Of a stretch of 35,741 nt of DNA, positions 15,423-22,975 are shown piece after piece (position 1 is the first letter of the stretch; every line of letters begins with the position of its first letter). Below the pieces are notes generated by a model that ran no database searches, was not told the origin of the DNA, and saw only the letters and a program-made list of their open reading frames with translations. The position numbers and the translations under genes are program-made. The DNA is from Streptomyces pseudovenezuelae (GTDB lineage: Bacteria; Actinomycetota; Actinomycetes; Streptomycetales; Streptomycetaceae), in NCBI RefSeq assembly GCF_029892565.1, contig NZ_JARXVH010000039.1:1-35741 (forward strand). Reading direction: 5' to 3'.

Positions 15423-16016
15423 TTACGCCTGGGTGTCCTGCTGGCGGTAGCCGCTCGCGATGAGCGTGCGGAGCCGGTCGAGCGGCTCCTCCTCGGTACC
15501 GGTGCCCTTGATCCAGGCAACGGAACAGGCCGCGAGGAACAGGTCGTGCCCGCGCACCGACGCGCGCACGCGCCCCGCGAGCTGGGCGGCTCGCACGTAT
15601 TGATCGGTGGCGGAGATGAGGATGTCGCAGGGAATCGTGAGCGGGTTGTCCGGCTCCTGCGCCCGGGCTGCGGCCATGAGCGGGTCGGGCAGCCCACTGA
15701 AGGCGCTGAAGTACTCCTCCATCGCCCGCAGCCACTGCTCCAGCGCCTCGGCCGGGTCACCGAGTTGCTCGATGTCCGCCTGGCGGGCCACGAGTTCCTC
15801 GGAGCGCGTCTGCAGCACAGCGGCCAGCAGTGCCTCCCGGGTGGGGAAGTGCCGGTACAGGGTGGCGGGCCCGACGCCGGCCTCCTTGGCCACCGCCTCC
15901 AGGGAGGTGCCGACCCCGTGCTCCAGGAAGTGACGCTGCGCGGTCTCCAGGAGGGCAGCGCGGTTGCGCTGGACGTCCGCGCGGGGCTTGCGTCCCCGCA
16001 GTTCACCGGCGCTCAT
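15423..16016 (-). CDS. TetR/AcrR family transcriptional regulator
   Basis: The 197-residue protein has the TetR N-terminal DNA-binding domain at about 16-64: ALLETAQRHFLEHGVGTSLE, AVAKEAGVGPATLYRHFPTR, with GPATLYRHF as the recognition helix. The C-terminal helical domain (70-190) would bind an unknown ligand. Upstream lie two ACGGA-N7-TCCG sites within a 16-bp inverted repeat (16057-16072 and 16090-16105), so it probably represses itself. Two more copies of the same site precede the LLM monooxygenase, which makes that gene a likely target. The order is TetR, NADP reductase, nitroreductase, monooxygenase, flavin reductase, all on the minus strand. Loss of several target enzymes suggests that the regulon is decaying while its regulator remains intact. 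Confidence 0.92.
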   Translation of the reverse strand: MSAGELRGRKPRADVQRNRAALLETAQRHFLEHGVGTSLEAVAKEAGVGPATLYRHFPTREALLAAVLQTRSEELVARQADIEQLGDPAEALEQWLRAMEEYFSAFSGLPDPLMAAARAQEPDNPLTIPCDILISATDQYVRAAQLAGRVRASVRGHDLFLAACSVAWIKGTGTEEEPLDRLRTLIASGYRQQDTQA

Positions 16017-16055
16017 GCACCCTCCTGCCTGCCCTGATCCTGCGTCCGCATCAAA

Positions 16056-16106
16056 ACGGATGCTGCCTCCGTATGCATCCGAGAGTAAAACGGAGGCAGC
16101 ATCCGG
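16056..16106. promoter_or_regulatory. Paired TetR-type operators and long inverted repeat upstream of the TetR gene
   Basis: ACGGA-TGCTGCC-TCCGT (16056-16072) and ACGGA-GGCAGCA-TCCGG (16090-16106) are mirror images: 16057-16072 and 16090-16105 form a perfect 16-bp inverted repeat with a 17-base loop. Each arm is itself a palindrome-like site. The pair lies 40-90 bases before the TetR start and has the same layout as 13464-13519. Confidence 0.8.
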
Positions 16107-16237
16107 TCAAATCGGCGGCCCGACCACGGAGCCCGGACAGCACAGGGGCCCACCTTTCTGGCCGCAGCGCGCAGGGCAAGAGCCGTGCGGAGCTGGGTGG
16201 GCACGATGCCGCACTGCCGGTCCCGACGACTTCCGGC

Positions 16238-16302
16238 GTCCTGGACCGTGACCCGCTTGTTCGGCCCTCCCGCGCCGAGCCCGGCGGTCCCCGGTCCAGG
16301 AC
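16238..16302 (-). terminator. Long stem-loop just past the XRE gene
   Basis: GTCCTGGACCG (16238-16248) and CGGTCCAGGAC (16292-16302) are perfectly complementary across a 43-base GC-rich loop. The stem touches the stop codon of the XRE gene (16304-16306). It could act as a terminator between that gene and the TetR promoter; there is no U tract. Confidence 0.4.
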
Positions 16303-16303
16303 G

Positions 16304-17143
16304 TCAGGGGGTGAGCTGTTGGTGTCCGATGACGGAGAGCAGTTCAAGTTTGCTGTGGCTCTCCGTGCCGGGGCGAGTGGTCAGCACTACCAGAGTTTGG
16401 GCGCGGTTCTCGGTGTACAGGAGCTGGGCGTCGACGTCGATGCGGCCGAGTTCGGGATGAAAGATGGTCTTGCAGTCGTCGTAGCGTTGCGCGACCTCCT
16501 GAAGTTCCCACATGCGGACGAACTCGGGGCTGTGTTCCTGGAGTTCGGCGAGGATCCGGGCGGCTCGCGGGGTGTCGCTGCCGGCTGTCAGCGCGGCCCG
16601 CAGGCGCGCTGCCTGGGCACGGCCGTGGCGTTCGTGGCTCTCCTCGGGAACCATCAGACGCTCGGTCGGATCCATGAACCAGCGGTAGTAGCCGCTGCGG
16701 GCCAGACCTGTGTGGCGGGTCTGGTCGCCGAGCAGCGCGACGGCCACGGGGTTCATGGCGAGGGTGTCGAACAGGTCGGTCTGCACCATGGCCGGGGAGT
16801 CGTCCAGACGGTCCAGGACCCGCATCAGGGTCGGGCTGACATGTTCGGAGCGGTGGAAGCGGGCCGGGGCGTTGTGGCCGATGAGCACGAAGAGATGGTC
16901 GCGTTCGTCCAGGGTCAGCCGCAGTGCCCGGGCGAGTGCCGCGGTGATCTGGACGGAGGGCTGGGGGGCACGCTGCTGTTCCAGCCGGGCGTAGTAGTCG
17001 GTGGACATGCCGGCGAGCTGCGCGACCTCCTCGCGGCGCAGCCCCTGCGTACGCCTGCGCGACCCCTCGACTAGCCCGACGTCGCGGGGGCGCAGTGTCT
17101 CACGCCGGTAACGCAAGAATTCCGCCAGTTCCTTCTTGTCCAT
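16304..17143 (-). CDS. XRE-family regulator with MmyB-like ligand-binding domain
   Basis: The 279-residue protein starts at ATG 17143 (MDKKELAEFLRYRRETLRP) behind a G-rich GAGGATGGGGG site. Residues 8-65 form a helix-turn-helix with RRRTQGLRREEVAQLAGMS and TDYYARLEQQR, the typical HTH_31/MmyB signature. The C-terminal part (about 100-275) matches the MmyB-like ligand-binding (MLTR) domain, with DTLAMNPVAVALLGD, YYRWFMDP and YTENRAQTLVVLTTRPGTES. In streptomycetes such regulators commonly lie beside and control a short-chain dehydrogenase, as here (SDR at 17655). A 20-bp sequence 34 bases upstream of its ATG recurs upstream of the SDR at 19/20 identity, supporting that link and autoregulation. 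The ligand is unknown. Confidence 0.9.
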   Translation of the reverse strand: MDKKELAEFLRYRRETLRPRDVGLVEGSRRRTQGLRREEVAQLAGMSTDYYARLEQQRAPQPSVQITAALARALRLTLDERDHLFVLIGHNAPARFHRSEHVSPTLMRVLDRLDDSPAMVQTDLFDTLAMNPVAVALLGDQTRHTGLARSGYYRWFMDPTERLMVPEESHERHGRAQAARLRAALTAGSDTPRAARILAELQEHSPEFVRMWELQEVAQRYDDCKTIFHPELGRIDVDAQLLYTENRAQTLVVLTTRPGTESHSKLELLSVIGHQQLTP

Positions 17144-17176
17144 ACCCCCATCCTCGCCGCATCCCGCCCGGCTATC

Positions 17177-17196
17177 CAGAGACCGCCGATCCATGG
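17177..17196. promoter_or_regulatory. Putative XRE operator upstream of the XRE gene
   Basis: CAGAGACCG-C-CGATCCATGG matches 18497-18516 (reverse complement) at 19 of 20 positions. It lies 34-53 bases before the XRE start. ATCCATGG is a near-palindromic core. The rest of 17197-17654, downstream of the SDR gene, holds no gene that I can support. Confidence 0.65.
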
Positions 17197-17654
17197 CTGA
17201 GCACCCCCTCCCATCCGCGGAAAGCCGCTCGAATGGCCGACGCCGATAGCGCTCGCAGCGAGATATCCCGATGATCACCTGACCTGCATGACCCGCCGGG
17301 AAATGCGCCGACCGTCGGCGGCGCACCGCAGGCCGACGGCAGGGAAGACGGCCCGTCACGACGGTCCCCCGTCGAGGACGCCCGACGCCTTGGACGGGCC
17401 CCGAGCCTCGCCGCTTGGCCTGGCCGACACGACGATGTTCGCCGTGTCAGACGGGCGCTCGCGTGTCTCTCGGCGCTCAGCACGGAGCCGGTCGCCTCCC
17501 GTGGGACGACCGGGGCGAAGCCGAAGACACTCCCCTACCGTTCCGCATCTTCGGTGAGGACCACCCGAGGCGGGTCCAGCTCGCGTTCGCCCCTGATGTG
17601 GCCCCCACAGGACCTGCCTGCGTGCTGTTGTTCCGCGTCGGACTTATAGGTCCG

Positions 17655-18404
17655 TCAGCTGCCGCTGATCATGGCGAGAACGTCGTCGTAGGAGCCGTTG
17701 GCCTGCGCGTCGCGGATGAACCCGGCGCGCTCGACGACCAGCTCCTTCGCGTCGGGCTTCTCGCGCAGCAGGTCGAGGGTCTCGCTGAGGAAGTCGTCCA
17801 ACGGCATGGACTGGTCGCTGTCCTCCTGGCCCAGCAGGGTCGTGCGCACGCCCGGCGGGACCACCTCGATCACCTGGACGCCGCCGCCGGCACCGGCGAG
17901 CTGGATGCGCAGGCTCTCGGAGAAGGAGTGCAGCGCGGCCTTGGTCGCGCTGTAGGTCGGGGTGCTCGGGAACGGTACGAACGCCAGCGCGGAGGTGACG
18001 TTCATGACGACTGCGTCGTCCTTGCCCGCGAGCAGGGGCAGGAAGGCGTACGTCATCCGGATCGTGCCGAGAAAATTGGTCGCGACGTGATCCTCGGCGA
18101 CCGGGAGTTCGGCCGGGTCAAGGAGATTCTCCCGCAGCATGATGCCGGCATTGTTGACCAGGACGTTCAGACCCGGGTGGCTCGCCGCCACGGTCTCACG
18201 GGCCCGGGCGATCGAGTCGCGGTCCGCGACATCGAGAACGAGCGCGTCGATGCCCGAGTGCTCGGCCGTGATCTCGTCGAGAAGTTCCTTGCGCCGGCCA
18301 GCGACGATCACCTTGTTGCCGGCCTCGTGTAGACGCAGGGCCAGACCGAGGCCGATGCCCGAGGTGCCGCCGGTGATCAGGATCGTGTTGCCGGTCATCT
18401 TCAT
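17655..18404 (-). CDS. Short-chain dehydrogenase/reductase (DltE/YbbO-like)
   Basis: The 249-residue product is a classical SDR. TGGTSGIGLGLALRLHEAG (residues 9-27) is the TGxxxGxG nucleotide loop, followed by VIVAGRR, a likely NADP-preferring Arg pair. NNAGI is at about 83-87. The catalytic Ser is in MNVTSALAFVPFPS, and YSATKAAL holds the Tyr-x-x-x-Lys pair. The start is ATG 18404, preceded by AAGGAG ten bases away; the upstream 32 codons of the open frame lack SDR-like sequence. It is NAD(P)H-dependent and cytoplasmic, with unknown substrate. The pairing with an XRE/MmyB regulator and the shared 20-bp upstream site suggest regulation by that protein. Full length with no defects. Confidence 0.92.
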   Translation of the reverse strand: MKMTGNTILITGGTSGIGLGLALRLHEAGNKVIVAGRRKELLDEITAEHSGIDALVLDVADRDSIARARETVAASHPGLNVLVNNAGIMLRENLLDPAELPVAEDHVATNFLGTIRMTYAFLPLLAGKDDAVVMNVTSALAFVPFPSTPTYSATKAALHSFSESLRIQLAGAGGGVQVIEVVPPGVRTTLLGQEDSDQSMPLDDFLSETLDLLREKPDAKELVVERAGFIRDAQANGSYDDVLAMISGS

Positions 18405-18496
18405 GGGGGTCTTGCTCCTTCGGTAAGGCGGGCCGGTGAGCGCCCGCAGCCTCGACCGTAGGAGCGCCCACGCAGGGGCGGAAGAGGACGGTTTAT

Positions 18497-18516
18497 CCAT
18501 GGATCGACGGTCTCTG
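18497..18516. promoter_or_regulatory. Putative XRE operator upstream of the SDR gene
   Basis: This site is the reverse complement of 17177-17196 with one mismatch. It contains the perfect palindrome ATCCATGGAT (18495-18504) and lies about 93-112 bases before the SDR start. Bases 18517-18823, between this site and the lanthipeptide-like gene, contain no supportable gene and presumably hold that gene's promoter; I see no clear -35/-10 pair. Confidence 0.65.
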
Positions 18517-18823
18517 CCTCATGAAGAGAACGCCGGGACGTATGCCTCGGCAGTGCTCTTCCGGACAACGCCTCACCGGGGGGCCTCAGGGCAAGGGCTA
18601 CGAGAGCGGCAGGGCACCCTTCCGTGTCTCGGTCGTGCGGACGTCGGCGGTCCGGGGTGCCTCGCCACGGATCACTGCGGCCCCGCTGCGCATTCAAGAT
18701 TCCTCCAAGGTTCTCTCCTCACCTGTCTTGCACCGTCAAGCGTGCGGTTGATCAAGGCGGGCGCCGTTGCGGCGAACGTCCAGCCGCTTTGTTCCGTCGA
18801 TTCCGGACTCACGGAGGACCCAC

Positions 18824-19036
18824 ATGCCTGCCACGATGCTGCTCGACGACATCCAGGACGCCCACGGCAGCGACCTGGACATCGATCTCAAGGTTGCCGA
18901 CCTCGACGTGACCGGCGGCAAGACGTCGCCGCGGGCAGCCCAGACCGAGGGCAGCTGCTGGGCCACGGCCGAGTGCTGCAGCCTGGGTGGCTCCGTCAGC
19001 ACCCTCAGTGCGGCCGCCATGTGCCTGCTCTGCTGA
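18824..19036 (+). CDS. Class I lanthipeptide-like precursor peptide, orphan
   Basis: The 70-residue peptide starts at ATG 18824 with GGAGG seven bases upstream. The N-terminal part is acidic (MPATMLLDDIQDAHGSDLDI, then DLKVADLDVTGG), and DLDIDLKV resembles the FxLD/FNLD recognition motif that LanB dehydratases bind. KTSPR at 33-37 resembles the nisin leader end (GASPR), a LanP cleavage signal. The following 33 residues hold five Cys (45, 51, 52, 67, 70) and many Ser/Thr (SCWATAECCSLGG, SVSTLSAAAMCLLC), as in a lanthionine-forming core. No LanB, LanC, LanP or transporter gene is in the window: upstream are an SDR and an XRE gene, downstream a ligase remnant. It may be modified in trans or be the residue of a lost cluster. 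Another Cys/Ser-rich RiPP class is possible. Confidence 0.72.
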   Translation: MPATMLLDDIQDAHGSDLDIDLKVADLDVTGGKTSPRAAQTEGSCWATAECCSLGGSVSTLSAAAMCLLC

Positions 19037-19098
19037 GGCGCACGGGGCTGTCTCGGTGCGGGGCAGCTCAACGAGACGTGACCGGGGCGGGACACACT

Positions 19099-19476
19099 CA
19101 CTGCGCAAACAAGTTCGGCGTCGAAGGGGTGGTCGCGAAGCTCGGCAGCTCCACCTACCGGGCCGACCGGTCCAGCTCGTGGCGGAAGATCCGGCACGCG
19201 GAGACGGTGGACGTCGACGTCGACGGATACACGGGACCAGCCGGGCACCCCCACACACTCGCCGTGCGGATGCCCGACGGGCGAGCAGTCCTCTCGCAGC
19301 GCCTCGGGGCGCATCTCGCGGCGCAGGCCGCGGCATGGGTGAGCGCGTCGCCGGCGTCCGTGCAGAAGCGGACGGATGCCGGTGACGCCTACTCCCCAGT
19401 CACCTCCGGGTTGGTCGCTGAGGTCCTGGCGGGGACCACGCGGCACGGGGTGGTGACGATCAAGAGGTTCCGCTGA
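19099..19476 (+). pseudogene. ATP-dependent DNA ligase, C-terminal remnant
   Basis: The frame reads KFGVEGVVAKLGSSTYRADR, then SSSWRKIRHAETVDVDVDGY and TGPAGHPHTLAVRMPDG, ending VLAGTTRHGVVTIKRFR and TGA at 19474-19476. EGVVAK and WRKIR correspond to ligase motifs IV and V, and the rest to the OB-fold region of LigC/LigD-type actinomycete ligases. Motif I with the AMP-accepting Lys, motif III and the whole N-terminal half are absent. The fragment lies just after the lanthipeptide-like gene, so the breakpoint is between 19037 and 19099. It cannot function as a ligase. Confidence 0.8.
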
Positions 19477-19521
19477 ACCGCGCGGCGACGGGCTCGGAAC
19501 GACGCGGTCTGACGGGCGCTG

Positions 19522-20622
19522 TCAGTGCCTGGCGGACTGGATCGCCTCCTGCAGGTTGCTCACGGCCCTTTCGGCGTGCGCGCGGACGCTGTCCCAGGCG
19601 GCGGTGAAGTCGCGGACCGGGAAGCGCAGCCCAAGCGCATGGTGGGCAGCGGCGAGTTCCGGCTGCGGCTTGGGGTGGATGGCGGAGTTGCGGATGACAC
19701 GGATCTGGTCCAAGAGCTGCACGGCCTGGTGGACCGTGTCTCGGTCGATCATGGGCAGCTTGTCGGAGAGATGTTCCTCCAGGCGCAGTAGGCCCGAGCC
19801 CGGACCGCGGCCGGGCACCTTGAAGTCGCGCAGGATGTCGGTCAGAACGACCAGCCCGGAGTTGTAGGCGGCTTCGTCGTCGACGTCCAGAACGAGGAGG
19901 CTGGAGCGGTCCATGGGCGGTGGGACGACCAGCACTCCGCCGACAACCAGCTCGTAGGTGACGTTGAGGAAGTTCAGCGCGCGCAACAGGGCGCGCGGCT
20001 CAGTGAAGGACAGCGCCTCCGGCGGCTCGGGCGGCGACAGATGGGCGACGACACCGGCGAGGTAGCCGTCGAGGGTGTCGAAGTCCGCGGCCGGCAGCGC
20101 GCCGAGCCGGCCGGTAAGAGTGCCCCTGTTGAAGTGCATGCCGGGCCACTCGCGGTCGGCGATCTGCGACATGCGGTTCAAGAGAGGACCGGCGCCGTCG
20201 ATCTCTTTCAGGACGTCGCCGAGGTTCACGGTGACGTTGGGATGGTCGAAGGGGCTGTCGAGGATCTTGTCCTGCTCCAAGGTCATCCGGCGCATGTACG
20301 CCAGCAGTCCGTGGGCCAGGTCACGGGCCATCTCGTCGTGCTGAAGGTGGTAGAGCCCGGCCATGGTCACGAGCACCGGCCCATCGGACTGCGGGGTGTG
20401 GCCGTGCCCCCACCACCCGACCGCCCGGTAGCCGGTCGTGACCTGGTCGTGGCCGATCACGGGGAAGCTGTAGAGAACCTCTGTGGCGTCGTGGCCGTGC
20501 TTGCGCATGCGGTGGGCGACATGCGAAAAGTGGGGGAAGCGCTGGTGTTCGACGAACGTCGTCCATGCGATGTCGAGGAGGAGCTGTTGTTCCTCGGTGA
20601 GCGGGTCTGTCAGGGCGGTCAT
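19522..20622 (-). CDS. Unknown protein with C-terminal HEPN-like motif
   Basis: The 366-residue protein is taken from ATG 20622 (MTALTDPLTEEQQLLLDIAW), with GGAG about nine bases upstream; the longer open frame has random-looking sequence. I recognise no full-length family. The N-terminal 60 residues are helical, the middle (70-250) mixed, and the last 80 residues form a helical domain with IRVIRNSAIHPK. RNSAIH (311-316) fits the RNxxxH motif of HEPN domains, many of which are RNases in toxin-antitoxin and phage-defence systems. No membrane segment or signal peptide is present. It diverges from a small hypothetical gene at 20893 (270-base gap) that could be a partner. The HEPN reading is inference from one motif and a helical context. 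Confidence 0.7.
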   Translation of the reverse strand: MTALTDPLTEEQQLLLDIAWTTFVEHQRFPHFSHVAHRMRKHGHDATEVLYSFPVIGHDQVTTGYRAVGWWGHGHTPQSDGPVLVTMAGLYHLQHDEMARDLAHGLLAYMRRMTLEQDKILDSPFDHPNVTVNLGDVLKEIDGAGPLLNRMSQIADREWPGMHFNRGTLTGRLGALPAADFDTLDGYLAGVVAHLSPPEPPEALSFTEPRALLRALNFLNVTYELVVGGVLVVPPPMDRSSLLVLDVDDEAAYNSGLVVLTDILRDFKVPGRGPGSGLLRLEEHLSDKLPMIDRDTVHQAVQLLDQIRVIRNSAIHPKPQPELAAAHHALGLRFPVRDFTAAWDSVRAHAERAVSNLQEAIQSARH

Positions 20623-20892
20623 GGCCTCTATCTCCAGGTGGGCAACAGGCCAGGATAGACAGGTGGTCCTGCTGGAGGCACGCGCGTTTGAAGTCTCCGG
20701 CACCGGCCTTGCTCGGCACGCTGGTACGCCCGCCTGCCCATCCCGACGTTGAAACTGTTCAAGGTCGATCGGTCGACCAGCCCCTAGGTCTCCGCACCGG
20801 ACGTAAGCCTTCCGCAGTAGGCACGATGCGGCCCTTGCCCGTGACGTGCCCCCGGTCACCGTGACCTCGCGACGCGAGCAGATTGGAGCGAT

Positions 20893-21360
20893 GTGCAGCC
20901 GCACGTCATGAAGGCCATACACACCTGGCGGATGTCCTGGGATGACCAGCAGTCAGCCGCGCAAGGGGCGTTCACCGCGGCGTTCCCCGCCCTGACACCC
21001 GCCGAGAAATGCCAGTGCTTCGGCCCCACCCTGCGCTGGGAGAAGCCCGGGGAGGGCAAGGGGAAGGTGTGCCTCGATGACCACGGGCGCGCCACCCTCG
21101 AGTTCGAGCGCGTCCCCAAGGCCGCCGTTGGACGCGCCATGAAGGAGACGTGGGGATCTGGCTGGTTCGACGAGGGCCCCGGCGAGTTCGCCGAGGCCGA
21201 GCCCGGCAGCTACCACTACGCGGACGAGCAGTCGTACTCCGAGTCCGAGTTCGATGTCCACAACGATGGGACCGTCACATTCGGAATCTCTTACGTGAAG
21301 ATCGACGACATCGTGACGGTCCTCGACGAACTCGAGCAGGCTTTCGCCGTGCACCGTTGA
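20893..21360 (+). CDS. Hypothetical acidic protein
   Basis: The 155-residue product starts at GTG 20893 with TTGGAGCG just upstream; ATG 20908 is an alternative. I recognise no family. The first 60 residues contain MSWDDQQSAAQGAFTAAFP and WEKPGEGKGKV. The C-terminus is acidic and likely alpha/beta (SEFDVHNDGTVTFGISYVK, then IDDIVTVLDELEQAFAV). It has no signal peptide or membrane helix. Third-position GC is high, supporting a real gene. It diverges from the possible HEPN gene and converges on a membrane-anchored protein gene across a hairpin. A role as partner or immunity protein of the HEPN-like protein is possible but unsupported. Confidence 0.7.
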   Translation: MQPHVMKAIHTWRMSWDDQQSAAQGAFTAAFPALTPAEKCQCFGPTLRWEKPGEGKGKVCLDDHGRATLEFERVPKAAVGRAMKETWGSGWFDEGPGEFAEAEPGSYHYADEQSYSESEFDVHNDGTVTFGISYVKIDDIVTVLDELEQAFAVHR

Positions 21361-21372
21361 CCCGGGCGTGAG

Positions 21373-21399
21373 GTGACGTGGTGTGGCCGGCCACGTCAC
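21373..21399. terminator. Bidirectional hairpin between convergent genes
   Basis: GTGACGTGG (21373-21381) and CCACGTCAC (21391-21399) form a perfect nine-pair stem with a nine-base loop. It lies between the stops of two convergent genes (21360 plus, 21396 minus) and overlaps the minus-strand stop codon. Placement and symmetry fit a shared terminator. Confidence 0.65.
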
Positions 21400-21974
21400 T
21401 GAGATGGGCCTCCGTTCAGGAATTTTCGGGCCGCTGGCAGGAGCTCACTGCGTGCGGCTTGGAAATCCTGCTTGGCTCGGTCAGCCGCATCCCGAGCCAA
21501 TAGCCTGTCCTCGTGCGGGAAGGCATGCCAGTAAATATTGAGCAACGGAACCGAGTTGGAGCCTGATGTCAGCCTTTTTCCTGCGAGCCGCGTAGCGTTG
21601 TCCCAGATGCGGTCAGCGATCCTCGCGAGGCTGTCCGGGCCTTCCAGGCGCACCATATCCGCGGCGTGCTCGATGGAGTCCAGCACCTCACCCAGATCGC
21701 GCACCCCGCTGAGGAAGGTTTCCGGCAACCGAGTGCCCGAGCCACTTTCCGGGGCGCCCCGCAGTGCCGCCTCAGTCGACTCGTAGATACCGATGAACGG
21801 GCGTGTTACACGGAACAGGTCTGCGTAGGCCTGGCTTTGCGCTGTACGTCGGGCAGCGTCGACAGCCCCGTGATAGGTGCCGGCGCGCTGTGCACGCCCG
21901 GCCAACCAGCCTGCTACGGCAGTGCCCAGGACTGCAGGGGTGCCGATCAACGCGGCTATGACTTCAGACTCCAT
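21396..21974 (-). CDS. Small membrane-anchored helical protein
   Basis: The 192-residue product starts MESEVIAALIGTPAVLGTAV, giving one N-terminal membrane helix (about 5-25) followed by a basic AGRAQRAG stop-transfer stretch. The rest (30-190) is predicted to be cytoplasmic and helical (QAYADLFRVTRPFIGIYEST, SLARIADRIWDNATRLAG). There is no recognisable catalytic motif. Proteins of this layout are common uncharacterised genes in streptomycetes. The product at 25083-25643 has the same plan (one helix, basic stretch, helical domain), although the sequences are only loosely alike. Upstream lies a 510-base stretch without a clear gene. Confidence 0.7.
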   Translation of the reverse strand: MESEVIAALIGTPAVLGTAVAGWLAGRAQRAGTYHGAVDAARRTAQSQAYADLFRVTRPFIGIYESTEAALRGAPESGSGTRLPETFLSGVRDLGEVLDSIEHAADMVRLEGPDSLARIADRIWDNATRLAGKRLTSGSNSVPLLNIYWHAFPHEDRLLARDAADRAKQDFQAARSELLPAARKFLNGGPSQ

Positions 21975-22487
21975 GAGTGCGGAGTTTGGCAGCCCGCGAC
22001 ACCAGTCGGGCCGTCTTTACGTAGGCGGCCATACCTTCGAATACTGCGCTGCCCCACACCCGAAACTTCGTGGCCTCCGGCCCGGACATGCCGGCGCCAT
22101 CCGTCCCCGACCGGTTCGTCCACTTGGACCATTCCCGTTACCCGTTGGTCCTGTCGTACCTGCATGCACCGCCAACGCCCTACGGGCTGACACATCCGGC
22201 GGGTCCGGGCAGTAGCTCCTCTTGAGCATGGACGCCCCGGCGACGCAGCGCTCAAGCCCTCCGACCGCAGCGCCTGCGCACTGGGGTGGCACTGCACCAG
22301 TCGTCCCTGTGAAGTGACGGGCACCGAAAACATCGCTCGCGCTTTCTGGGCGGCGACGTACCACGTCGAGGTCGGGACAGGACGCTAACGGGCTCGGCTC
22401 GGCATGGTCCTGCTCTCGCCTCGGACGCGATCATCTGGATCGCGCTCCTCGCGATCCAGCGCCCGGGCAGACCAGGAGACCAGCGCT
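21975..22487. other. 513-base gap, possible gene fragment
   Basis: No full gene is seen. On the plus strand at about 22050-22225 one frame reads FVASGPDMPAPSVPDRF, then VHLDHSRYPLVLSYLHAPP and a stop at 22223-22225. It looks protein-like and has fairly GC-rich third positions, so it may be the tail of a broken gene. I cannot assign a family. The remainder shows nothing recognisable. Confidence 0.25.
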
Positions 22488-22844
22488 GTGAAGGCACGAC
22501 GGCGAACCGGGCCCACTGATGTGGTGAAGGCGATCGTCCGCGACCGCGACGGCGGCGCATGCGTACGCTGCGGAACACGTAACCACCTGACGATCCACCA
22601 CCGCGTGAACCGCGGGATGGGTGGCGCACGGGAGGCGTGGATCAACCAGGCCCACAATCTGCTTCTCGTGTGCACCGTCTGCAACGGCTGGTTCGAGGAC
22701 AACCCAAGGGAGTCGTACGAGCGCGGGTGGAAGGTTCGCCGACCGCAGCTCCCAACCGACGTGTTGGTGATGTACGCCGACGGCCGCGAGTACCGACTCA
22801 CACCGGACGGCATTCGCTCCACGACCGCGGCGGCCGCCCGATGA
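22488..22844 (+). CDS. HNH endonuclease
   Basis: The 118-residue product, from GTG 22488 with AGGAGA about 12 bases upstream, is a compact HNH nuclease. Zinc ligands are C25xxC28 and C62xxC65. The beta-beta-alpha metal core contains TIHHRVNRG (His37, His38) and NQAHNLLLVC (Asn57). Family knowledge: such enzymes make metal-dependent DNA nicks or breaks and are frequent in phage packaging regions and mobile elements. The TGA stop overlaps the ATG of the next small ORF (ATGA), suggesting translational coupling. No terminase, portal or capsid gene is present, so this is a stray phage-derived or mobile gene. Catalytic residues look complete. Confidence 0.88.
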   Translation: MKARRRTGPTDVVKAIVRDRDGGACVRCGTRNHLTIHHRVNRGMGGAREAWINQAHNLLLVCTVCNGWFEDNPRESYERGWKVRRPQLPTDVLVMYADGREYRLTPDGIRSTTAAAAR

Positions 22845-22975
22845 GGCACGGCAAGGACGCTCGCCGGCACCGCCGCGGCCGCGCGTCCACCGGGTCGGGG
22901 TCGGGATGGATCGCCACCCTCTTCGAGGGTGCCCTTGAGGGGCTCCTCGACTTCTTGTTCTCGTGGGGGCGATGA
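22841..22975 (+). CDS. Small basic protein coupled to the HNH gene
   Basis: A 44-codon frame overlaps the HNH stop by ATGA. It begins with a very basic segment (MRHGKDARRHRRGRAS) and ends with a hydrophobic or amphipathic helix (WIATLFEGALEGLLDFLF). The coupling and composition suggest a real small gene. I recognise no family. It could bind DNA or membrane, or modulate the nuclease. Small basic ORFs next to HNH genes occur in phage genomes, so phage origin is plausible. Confidence 0.5.
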   Translation: MRHGKDARRHRRGRASTGSGSGWIATLFEGALEGLLDFLFSWGR

